Assembly (NCBI GenBank): GCA_003498085.1
Contig: DNCM01000060.1
Coordinates: 1 to 5,304 of the forward strand
Length of the DNA: 5,304 nucleotides
Direction of reading: 5' to 3'
From: a bacterium
Lineage (GTDB): Bacteria > UBA9089 > UBA9088
Shown: positions 1 through 5,304 of the stretch, piece by piece
Layout: the number at the start of each line of letters is the position of its first letter
How positions within the stretch are numbered: the first letter of the stretch is position 1
Position numbers and translations under genes: made by a program
The notes under the pieces: generated by a model
What the model was told of the DNA's origin: nothing
What the model saw: only the letters and a program-made list of their open reading frames with translations
Databases searched by the model: none

Positions 1-54
1 AGCCTATTATTTCTACTCTCAACTACTTTTCAATCGTTATGTCTGAATCACAGT

Positions 55-83
55 ATTATAAAACCTAAAAATTCTATTGGCAA
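55..83 (-). promoter_or_regulatory. possible divergent sigma70-type promoter, reading left
   Basis: On the minus strand TTGCCA (83-78) is followed after 17 nt by a perfect TATAAT (60-55), an ideal spacing. Transcription would start near base 48 and run out of the window to the left. The roughly 48 transcribed bases inside the window hold no usable open reading frame, so they would be a 5' leader or the start of an RNA. The -35 bases overlap those of the rightward ileS promoter. The assignment rests only on matches to the consensus, and AT-rich DNA produces such matches by chance. Confidence 0.4.
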
Positions 84-106
84 AATAGAAGCCATTTTGC
101 TATACT
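77..106 (+). promoter_or_regulatory. ileS-purM-porA operon promoter (sigma70-type)
   Basis: TTGGCA (77-82, five of six matches to TTGACA) and TATACT (101-106, five of six matches to TATAAT) are separated by 18 nt. The expected start point is base 113 or 114, which is the A of the ileS ATG or the base before it. No Shine-Dalgarno-like sequence lies between the -10 box and the ATG. The layout of a -10 box followed by about 7 nt and then ATG is the classical arrangement of leaderless genes. No room is left for a T-box leader, which often controls ileS in Firmicutes. Confidence 0.65.
78..102. promoter_or_regulatory. palindrome between the -35 and -10 boxes, possible operator
   Basis: GCAAAAT (80-86) and ATTTTGC (94-100) are perfect inverted repeats around a 7-nt centre. 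One G-T pair and one T-A pair extend the dyad to 78-102. It covers the end of the -35 hexamer, the whole spacer and the first bases of the -10 hexamer. A bound dimeric regulator would block the ileS promoter and probably the divergent one too. It is not followed by a T-run, so it is not an obvious terminator of an upstream gene. No regulator family is recognisable from the bases. Confidence 0.3.
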
Positions 107-113
107 GAATTTT

Positions 114-2786
114 ATGTTAGACATAAGTCAGACCGTAAATCTCCCAAAGACTGATTTTCCTATGAAGGCTGGACTTTCCCAGCTTGAGCCAAAGGTCCTT
201 GGATTTTGGGATGAGATAGATATCTACAAGCTCATTTTAGAGAAAAACAAAGGTAAAGAAAGATATGTCCTCCATGATGGCCCACCATATGCGAATGGTC
301 ACATCCATCTTGGTCATGCGTTGAATAAGATTCTTAAAGATATCATCGTAAAATATAAGGCAATGAGTGGATTTGATACACCGTATGTTCCTGGATGGGA
401 CTGTCATGGCCTTCCGATTGAACATAAGGTAATGGAGAAGGAGAGCAGAGATACGCCTTATCCTTTGATAAGGATGAAGTGTCGGGAGTATGCAAGGAAG
501 TTTATCAATGTTCAGAGAGATGAGTTTAGAAGGCTTGGTGTTTTTGGAGATTGGGATTCTCCATATCAGACATTTACAAATGACTATGTTGTAAGAACTC
601 TTGGGGTCTTCAAAAATTTGGTAAGGGATGGTTTTGTATACAAGGATAAAAAGCCTGTTTTTTGGTGCAAAAGTTGTAAGACTGCCTTGGCTGAGGCAGA
701 GGTTGAATACAAAGAAGATACAGCACCATCTATTTATGTGAAATTCCCGTATAAAAACACCAATATCCTCATCTGGACAACAACACCTTGGACATTGTTT
801 GGAAATACGGGGATAGCCATTCATCCAGAATTCATATATCAAGAAATAGAGTATAATGGCGGTTCAATGATTGTCTTTAAAGACCTTGTTGAAAATATAA
901 TGAAGGAGGCTTGTATTGAAAATTGGAGTGTAAAGAGGGAGATTTTGGCAAACGAGCTTGATGGAGAATTCACAGACCACCCATTTTTGGAAAGAAAATC
1001 AAAAATCGTTCTTTCTGAGTTTGTTTTAAGTGATCAGGGGACAGGCTGTGTTCATATTGCACCAGGCCATGGTATCGAAGACTATGAGACAGGAGTAAAG
1101 TATGAACTTCCTTTGATCTCACCTGTTGATGATAATGGTTGTTTTACTGAAGGGATCTTTATTGGAGAAGATGTCTTTCATGCAAACAAAAGGATAATTG
1201 AGTATTTGGAAAAGATGGGTATGTTATTCTTAAAAGATGAGATCTTTCATTCATATCCGCATTGTTGGAGGTGCAAAAAACCTGTAATATTTAGGGCAAC
1301 AAGCCAATGGTTTATTAAAATCGACCATAATGATTTAAGAAGAAGAATAATCGATTTTATTGATAAAGTAGAATGGATACCAGATTGGGGAAAGAATAGG
1401 TTTTTTGGGACAATCTCTTCAAGGGGCGATTGGTGTATATCGAGACAGAGGGCATGGGGGATACCGATTCCAAGTTTCTATTGTGAAAATTGTGAAACAT
1501 CTTTTCTTACAGAAGAAACAATTGAAAGGGCACAAAAGCTCGTCGAAAAACAGGGAAGTGACAAATACTTTGAAATAGAAAGTGATATGCCCTGTCCAAA
1601 ATGTGGAGTGCATAATACAAAAAAGGAGACGGACATCCTTGATGTCTGGTTTGATTCTGGTTCATCTCACTGTGCAGTATTAAAAGATGATGAGAGACTT
1701 TCTTGGCCAGCAGATTTATATCTTGAGGGCTCAGATCAACATAGGGGTTGGTTTCAGTCATCAATCATTACATCCGTTGCTTGTTTTGACAACCCTCCCT
1801 ATAAGGGCGTTCTTACACATGGGTTTATCTTGGATGAAAAAGGGTATGCGATGTCAAAATCGCAAGGTAATGTTATTCCACCCCAACATATCATTGAAAA
1901 GTATGGAGCTGATGTATTAAGGCTTTGGGTCAGCTCCATTGATTTCCGTGAAGATATGAGGATAGGTGAGGAAATCCTTAAGCCAATCGTTGATTCGTAT
2001 AGAAAGATAAGGAATACCATCCGTTTTCTCCTTGGAAATTTGCATGGCTTTGAATGCCAAAAAGGAATTGAATATGAAAATTTAATGGATACCGATAGAT
2101 ATGTCCTCGATAGGCTCCAAGGTTTGATAGAAAATGTAAATAGTGCATATGAAAGATTTGAGTTCCATATAGTATATAGGGAAATCCTAAATTTCTGTAC
2201 AAACACCCTTTCCAATTTCTATCTTGATATCCTGAAAGATAGATTATACTGCGAAGGGAAAAGCTCTATAAAAAGAAGGTCTGCCCAGACTGTTCTTTAT
2301 GAATTGCTTGTTTCTTTGTTAAAGCTTATTGCACCAATTCTTTCTTTTACAGTAGAAGAGGCTTGGGGATATATATTGGATGCCGAATATAGAAGTGTTT
2401 TTCTCTGTGATTTTCCAAAGGCAAGGGATGATTGGAGGGATGAAGAATTAAGAGAAGAGATAGACGAGATCCTTAAAATAAGAGACGATGTGAATAAGGC
2501 GATTGAGGAGAAGAGAAAAACAGGGGAGATTGGTTCATCCCTTGAGGTAGATTTGACAATACATACCAAAAATATAGATTTGTTTAAAAAATATGAGGAT
2601 GAGCTCTGCGAAATATTCATTGTCTCATCTGTTGAAATCAAAGAGGGCGAAGAAGAAATAGGAGTGAAAAAACATGGAGGGGTAAAATGTCCAAGGTGCT
2701 GGATATGGAGCTATTCTAATGATAGTCTTGGCTTATGCTTAAGGTGCAGGAAATTGTTAGAGTCAATGGAATATGAAATATCTTAA
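114..2786 (+). CDS. ileS: isoleucine--tRNA ligase, bacterial type 1
   Basis: Cytoplasmic class Ia synthetase that charges tRNA-Ile with isoleucine using ATP and edits misactivated valine. In 890 residues it shows the family layout. The first half of the Rossmann fold has DGPPYANG (55-62), the HIGH-type motif HLGH (65-68) and GWDCHGLPIE (94-103). The CP1 editing domain has WTTTPWT (221-227), N231, H314 and D323, matching the E. coli editing residues T241-T243, N250, H333 and D342. SRQRAWG (443-449) and DVWFDSG (510-516) follow, then the KMSKS-type loop AMSKS (579-583) with Ala in the first position. The helical anticodon-binding region spans about 620-800, and a C-terminal zinc motif CPRC (859-862) / CLRC (875-878) ends the protein. 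Two further Cys sets (C185, C188, C384, C387 and C457, C460, C494, C497) could bind two more zinc ions. The sequence SKSQGN and the C-terminal zinc finger mark type 1 rather than the mupirocin-resistant type 2. The start at 114 fits the family N-terminus (NLPKTDFPMK) and the promoter position. It overlaps purM by 14 nt. Confidence 0.98.
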   Translation: MLDISQTVNLPKTDFPMKAGLSQLEPKVLGFWDEIDIYKLILEKNKGKERYVLHDGPPYANGHIHLGHALNKILKDIIVKYKAMSGFDTPYVPGWDCHGLPIEHKVMEKESRDTPYPLIRMKCREYARKFINVQRDEFRRLGVFGDWDSPYQTFTNDYVVRTLGVFKNLVRDGFVYKDKKPVFWCKSCKTALAEAEVEYKEDTAPSIYVKFPYKNTNILIWTTTPWTLFGNTGIAIHPEFIYQEIEYNGGSMIVFKDLVENIMKEACIENWSVKREILANELDGEFTDHPFLERKSKIVLSEFVLSDQGTGCVHIAPGHGIEDYETGVKYELPLISPVDDNGCFTEGIFIGEDVFHANKRIIEYLEKMGMLFLKDEIFHSYPHCWRCKKPVIFRATSQWFIKIDHNDLRRRIIDFIDKVEWIPDWGKNRFFGTISSRGDWCISRQRAWGIPIPSFYCENCETSFLTEETIERAQKLVEKQGSDKYFEIESDMPCPKCGVHNTKKETDILDVWFDSGSSHCAVLKDDERLSWPADLYLEGSDQHRGWFQSSIITSVACFDNPPYKGVLTHGFILDEKGYAMSKSQGNVIPPQHIIEKYGADVLRLWVSSIDFREDMRIGEEILKPIVDSYRKIRNTIRFLLGNLHGFECQKGIEYENLMDTDRYVLDRLQGLIENVNSAYERFEFHIVYREILNFCTNTLSNFYLDILKDRLYCEGKSSIKRRSAQTVLYELLVSLLKLIAPILSFTVEEAWGYILDAEYRSVFLCDFPKARDDWRDEELREEIDEILKIRDDVNKAIEEKRKTGEIGSSLEVDLTIHTKNIDLFKKYEDELCEIFIVSSVEIKEGEEEIGVKKHGGVKCPRCWIWSYSNDSLGLCLRCRKLLESMEYEIS

Positions 2787-3711
2787 TGCCGGTGTCGATA
2801 TCGATAGAGGAGATAAATTCGTCTCGCAGATCAAAGAAAAGCTTTCTTTCCGAAAAGGGAAATTAGAAGGGATAGGCCATTTTTCTGGATTTTTTCAGCT
2901 AGATTTCTCATCCTTTAAGGAGCCTGTTCTTGCCTCATCCTGCGATGGCGTTGGGACAAAGGTAAAGATCGCTCAAGTATTGAATATACACTACCCAATT
3001 GGAATAGACCTTGTTGCGATGTGTGTGAATGACATAGTTGCAGTTGGTGCAACCCCTTTGTTTCTCCTTGACTACCTTGCATTTGGAAAGCTAGACCTTG
3101 ATGTTGCAAATAGGCTAATCGATGGGATAATAGATGGATGTAAAGAGGCGAATTGCACACTCCTTGGTGGAGAAACCGCAGAGATGCCTGATGTCTATGG
3201 GGAAGGGGAATACGACATCGCTGGATTTTGTGTTGGTGTTGTTGAAAAAGAAAAAATAATCACAGGAGAAAAGATAAAAAAAGATGATTTTGTAATTGGC
3301 ATTCCGTCATCTGGTATCCACTCAAATGGTTTTTCTTTGGTAAGGAAGGTTATAAAAGAGCTAAGCGAGGAATTACTTACACCAACAAGGATATATGTTA
3401 AAGATTTCCTCAAGATAAAAGATTTTGAGATACATGGGATCGCCCATATCACAGGTGGCGGAATCATTGAGAATGTAAAGAGGATCCTTCCGGATGGTCT
3501 TCGTGCAGTCATTGATAAAAAGACTTGGAAGGTTCCAGAGGTGTTTATAAGAATAATAAAAGAAGGTAATATTCCAGAAGAAGAGATGTTTCGGATATTT
3601 AATATGGGGATTGGCATGATCATCATAACAAACGATGTAAATATTTTAGAAGAATTTCCTCTTATAATTGGAAGGATAGAAGAGGGAGAAAAGGAGGTAG
3701 ATTTAATATGA
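2773..3711 (+). CDS. purM: phosphoribosylformylglycinamidine cyclo-ligase (AIR synthetase)
   Basis: Cytoplasmic enzyme of de novo purine synthesis that closes the imidazole ring, turning FGAM and ATP into AIR. Family motifs appear in order: AGVDID (6-11), the glycine-rich GIGHFSGFF (33-41), DGVGTK (58-63), GIDLVAMCVND (77-87), LGGETAEMPD (131-140), HSNG (183-186), LLTPTRIYVK (201-210), HITGGG (225-230) and FNMGIGM (276-282). At 312 residues it is shorter than E. coli PurM (345). About 14 residues are missing before LLTPTR and about 9 near the C-terminus, with a shorter N-terminus making up the rest. These are loop losses and every core motif is kept, so the protein should be active. The ATG lies inside the end of ileS with only a weak TGGA two bases upstream, so translation is probably coupled to ileS termination. 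No other pur gene is in the window. The assignment is very secure. Confidence 0.97.
   Translation: MKYLNAGVDIDRGDKFVSQIKEKLSFRKGKLEGIGHFSGFFQLDFSSFKEPVLASSCDGVGTKVKIAQVLNIHYPIGIDLVAMCVNDIVAVGATPLFLLDYLAFGKLDLDVANRLIDGIIDGCKEANCTLLGGETAEMPDVYGEGEYDIAGFCVGVVEKEKIITGEKIKKDDFVIGIPSSGIHSNGFSLVRKVIKELSEELLTPTRIYVKDFLKIKDFEIHGIAHITGGGIIENVKRILPDGLRAVIDKKTWKVPEVFIRIIKEGNIPEEEMFRIFNMGIGMIIITNDVNILEEFPLIIGRIEEGEKEVDLI
3691..3698 (+). promoter_or_regulatory. strong Shine-Dalgarno site for porA
   Basis: AAGGAGGT lies 9 nt before the porA ATG at 3708, inside the last codons of purM. It is a near-perfect complement to the usual 16S rRNA 3' end and fixes the porA start. It also shows that this organism uses Shine-Dalgarno initiation, which makes its absence in front of ileS meaningful. 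Confidence 0.9.
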
Positions 3712-4862
3712 GAGTTGCAAAAACAGGTAATGAGGCAATAGCTTGGGCAATGAAGCAGATTGAACCAGATGTTGTTGCAGCATATCCAATAACACCAGCA
3801 ACCGAGGTCGTTATGATATTTTCCCAATATGTTGCAGACGGTCTGGTTAAGACAGAGTATGTTCCTGCAGAGAGTGAGCATTCTGCAATGAGTGCATGCA
3901 TTGGGGCAACAGCTGCTGGTGCCCGTGCAATGACAGCAACAGCAGCCCAGGGTTTAGCCCTAATGTGGGAGATGTTATATATAGCTTCTGGATTAAGGCT
4001 TCCAATCGTTATGGCAGAGGTCAATAGGACCCTATCTTCTCCTATAAACATTCACTGTGACCATTCCGATACAATGGGAGCAAGAGATTCTGGATGGATC
4101 CAGATTTACTCTGAAAATGCCCAAGAGGCTTATGACAATACGATTCAAGCAGTAAGAGTTGCGGAAGGATGCAGGCTTCCAGCTATGGTTACAATCGATG
4201 GCTTTATCATAAGTCACGGGATGGAGGCAATCGATATTCTGGATGATAGTGATGTGAAAGATTTTGTCGGTGAGTACAAACCTGCCTATACCTTACTTGA
4301 TACAAAGAATCCAATAACCCTCGGCTCAATAGACTTTACAGACTATTACTTTGAACATAAGATGCAGACAATAGATGCAATGAATAAAGCTATGGATGTT
4401 ATTAAATCGGTTCAGAATGAGTTCTTTCAAAAGTTTGGAAGAAAGTATAATCCGGTTGAGGGTTATAAACTGGAGGATGCAGAGTTTGTCATTGTTGCTC
4501 TGGGTTCTACCTGCGGGACAATAAAGGTTGTTGTTGATAGTTTAAGGGAAGAAGGGATAAAGGTTGGTCTTCTTAAGATTATGGTCTTCCGTCCATTTCC
4601 AAGTAGTGAAATAAGGAATCTTCTTTCAGGAAAAAAAGCAATTGCCATCCTAGATAGAGCAACAGGGCTAAATGCAGATTATGGTCCAGTATGCCTTGAG
4701 GTGAGGTCTAGTCTGTATGGTATTCCAGAGCCACCGAGGGTTATAAACTACATATATGGACTTGGGGGAAGGGATACAACGATAGAGCATATAGAAAGGG
4801 TATACTCTGACCTTATGTCTGATAAAAAAGAAGATGTTTACTATCTTGGGGTGAGGGAGTGA
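3708..4862 (+). CDS. porA: pyruvate/2-oxoacid:ferredoxin oxidoreductase, alpha subunit
   Basis: Alpha subunit (COG0674-type) of a multi-subunit thiamine-diphosphate enzyme that interconverts pyruvate, CoA and oxidised ferredoxin with acetyl-CoA, CO2 and reduced ferredoxin in the cytoplasm of anaerobes. The N-terminal pyrimidine-binding domain shows YPITPAT (26-32), whose Thr corresponds to the substrate-binding Thr31 of the single-chain enzyme, and ESEHSAM (55-61), whose first Glu is expected to contact the cofactor aminopyrimidine. NRTLSSPINI (106-115) and DHSDTMGARDSGW (118-130) follow, with R126 a likely substrate contact. The C-terminal transketolase-like domain spans about 255-350 (VALGS, RPFP, GLGGRD). 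At 384 residues it is full length, and the ending YLGVRE is typical. The motifs favour PorA, but the related branched-chain (VorA) enzymes are hard to exclude. The ATGA overlap with purM and the strong ribosome site place it in the operon. The beta subunit, which completes the cofactor site, and the gamma and delta (ferredoxin-like) subunits are absent from the window. Confidence 0.92.
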   Translation: MRVAKTGNEAIAWAMKQIEPDVVAAYPITPATEVVMIFSQYVADGLVKTEYVPAESEHSAMSACIGATAAGARAMTATAAQGLALMWEMLYIASGLRLPIVMAEVNRTLSSPINIHCDHSDTMGARDSGWIQIYSENAQEAYDNTIQAVRVAEGCRLPAMVTIDGFIISHGMEAIDILDDSDVKDFVGEYKPAYTLLDTKNPITLGSIDFTDYYFEHKMQTIDAMNKAMDVIKSVQNEFFQKFGRKYNPVEGYKLEDAEFVIVALGSTCGTIKVVVDSLREEGIKVGLLKIMVFRPFPSSEIRNLLSGKKAIAILDRATGLNADYGPVCLEVRSSLYGIPEPPRVINYIYGLGGRDTTIEHIERVYSDLMSDKKEDVYYLGVRE

Positions 4863-5138
4863 ATAAACTGTAACCTACCAATAAGTCTGTAGAGGCAAAT
4901 CTCGCGTATGTTTTCTATTTTATCCAATAAAGGAAATATAGAAAAGAAATGATTTGTCTTACTACTTAAAGCCACTTTATGAAAAGGCAAAGTATGTCAA
5001 CTACGGGAAATAATAAAATTTCTTCTTGTATATGTCTTCTTTGATTTATAAGGTAAGATGGACCATTTTTTAACTCATAACTAAGGGGGTCAACACCTGC
5101 CCATTTCCATTTTGATAGAAGTCATCAACACTTGAAAA
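4863..5138 (-). pseudogene. decayed IS110-family transposase fragment (C-terminal part)
   Basis: Read on the minus strand, three consecutive frames give pieces that line up in order with the C-terminal half of IS110-type transposases. The first is FSSVDDF (from 5138). The second, in the next frame, is KWAGVDPLSYEL (about 5106-5071), continuing to RRHI near 5031, resembling the family pattern F-x-x-x-x-x-L-x-x-Y/W-A-G-L/V-x-P-x-x-Y-x-S-G. The third is TRRNFIISRS (5029-5000), recalling the ISKRGN-x-x-LRR motif. After one in-frame stop it continues with KVALSS (4978-4961) and LLDKIENIREICLYRLIGRL (about 4930-4871), recalling the closing segment in which a basic R/K-LL precedes a hydrophobic end. 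Frameshifts and stops rule out a working protein. The N-terminal DEDD catalytic part is not recognisable up to the window end. The relic abuts the porA stop codon, tail to tail. The identification is from remembered family patterns, not from an alignment. Confidence 0.55.
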
Positions 5139-5159
5139 CCAATTTTATTTTAGTATACT
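5132..5159 (+). promoter_or_regulatory. possible sigma70-type promoter reading right
   Basis: TTGAAA (5132-5137) and TATACT (5154-5159) are spaced by 16 nt, giving an expected start near 5166. The -10 hexamer is identical to that of the operon promoter. No reading frame starts nearby. It could drive a gene beyond the window or a short RNA ending at the hairpin at 5199-5225. It overlaps the edge of the transposase relic, and AT-rich DNA makes chance matches common. Confidence 0.35.
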
Positions 5160-5304
5160 TTAAACCATTATTCAGCAATAAGAAATTGAGACTTTAATAA
5201 TAAAGGACAGAAAACCTTTATTTTTCAAATACTTAGATAAATCTTAGGTCTTACAATAGAAATATTCTCTTAAAGTTTTTTGAAAAAATGCCGATATATA
5301 ATAT
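5139..5304. other. non-coding AT-rich tail, no recognisable gene
   Basis: No open reading frame with family resemblance is seen on either strand here. The stretch holds the -10 half of the possible promoter, the hairpin at 5199-5225 and a perfect TATAAT at 5297-5302 that has no good -35 at the right distance. If the transposase relic extended further, its N-terminal half would lie here on the minus strand, but I cannot recognise it. An ATG at 5288 opens only five codons before the window ends and has no ribosome site. Confidence 0.5.
5199..5225 (+). terminator. possible intrinsic terminator
   Basis: AATAAAGG (5199-5206) pairs perfectly with CCTTTATT (5215-5222) around an 8-nt loop, and the stem runs directly into a T-run ending at 5225. 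The stem has only two G-C pairs, so it would be weak. It lies about 340 nt beyond the porA stop and could end the operon transcript or the short unit starting near 5166. No better hairpin is visible closer to porA. Confidence 0.4.

Noticed and set aside
1..113. T-box leader or terminator upstream of ileS
   Set aside because: No T-box-like conserved sequence is present, the promoter sits directly at the ATG, and the only hairpin lacks a following T-run.
237..842. 201-codon open frame on the minus strand inside ileS
   Set aside because: It is antisense to a conserved catalytic and editing region, has no recognisable domain, and is Cys/Trp-rich in the way of a shadow translation.
3195..3881. 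228-codon open frame on the minus strand across the purM-porA junction
   Set aside because: It is antisense to two confident genes and the product is low-complexity (Ser/Ile/Phe-rich), so it is a shadow frame.
4859..4873. GTG overlapping the porA stop as the start of a porB remnant
   Set aside because: The frame closes after four codons, and none of the three plus-strand frames downstream shows beta-subunit motifs.
4971..4993. Possible pseudoknot: GCC/GGC interleaved with ACTTT/AAAGT
   Set aside because: The stems are only 3 and 5 bp, lie within decayed transposase sequence and are easily produced by chance in AT-rich DNA.
5090..5134. Direct repeat TCAACAC(C/T)TG at 5090-5099 and 5125-5134
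   Set aside because: Both copies fall on similar codons of the transposase relic (minus-strand AGVD and SSVDD), so coincidence of coding is enough to explain them, and there is no third copy.
5288..5304. ATG at the right edge as the start of a next gene
   Set aside because: Only five codons are visible, with no ribosome site. The perfect TATAAT inside it suggests promoter DNA or chance instead.

Overview
The window carries a tightly packed rightward operon of three intact genes: ileS (isoleucyl-tRNA synthetase), purM (AIR synthetase) and a PorA-type alpha subunit of a 2-oxoacid:ferredoxin oxidoreductase. A gene-poor tail follows, most of which reads as a decayed transposase fragment on the opposite strand. 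The DNA is AT-rich, arginine is written mostly as AGA/AGG, and the proteins are rich in Lys, Glu and Ile. The bacterial (type 1) IleRS, the PurM-type purine pathway and the ferredoxin-dependent oxidoreductase together suggest an anaerobic, probably uncultured bacterium. The sequence alone does not settle the phylum.

Region by region. Bases 1-113 are a short intergenic region. It holds a good sigma70-type promoter for the operon (TTGGCA at 77-82, TATACT at 101-106), a likely divergent leftward promoter that shares the same -35 bases, and a palindrome between the two operon promoter boxes. The rightward -10 lies only 7 nt before the ileS ATG and there is no Shine-Dalgarno sequence, so the ileS message is probably leaderless. 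Bases 114-2786 are ileS. Bases 2773-3711 are purM, overlapping ileS by 14 nt. Bases 3708-4862 are porA, overlapping purM by 4 nt and preceded by a near-perfect Shine-Dalgarno sequence inside purM. Bases 4863-5304 contain no intact gene. About 4863-5138 resembles, in three broken frames on the minus strand, the C-terminal half of an IS110-family transposase. The last 166 bases hold a possible promoter and a possible hairpin terminator.

The three genes serve translation, purine synthesis and central carbon/ferredoxin metabolism, so the operon looks like a compact housekeeping unit rather than a dedicated pathway. The main oddity is that the oxidoreductase alpha subunit stands without its beta, gamma and delta partners: purM is immediately upstream and an insertion-sequence relic immediately downstream. 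I found no defence system, CRISPR array, RNA gene or clearly new system. The points most worth a second look are the leaderless/divergent promoter, the orphan porA and the IS110 relic.
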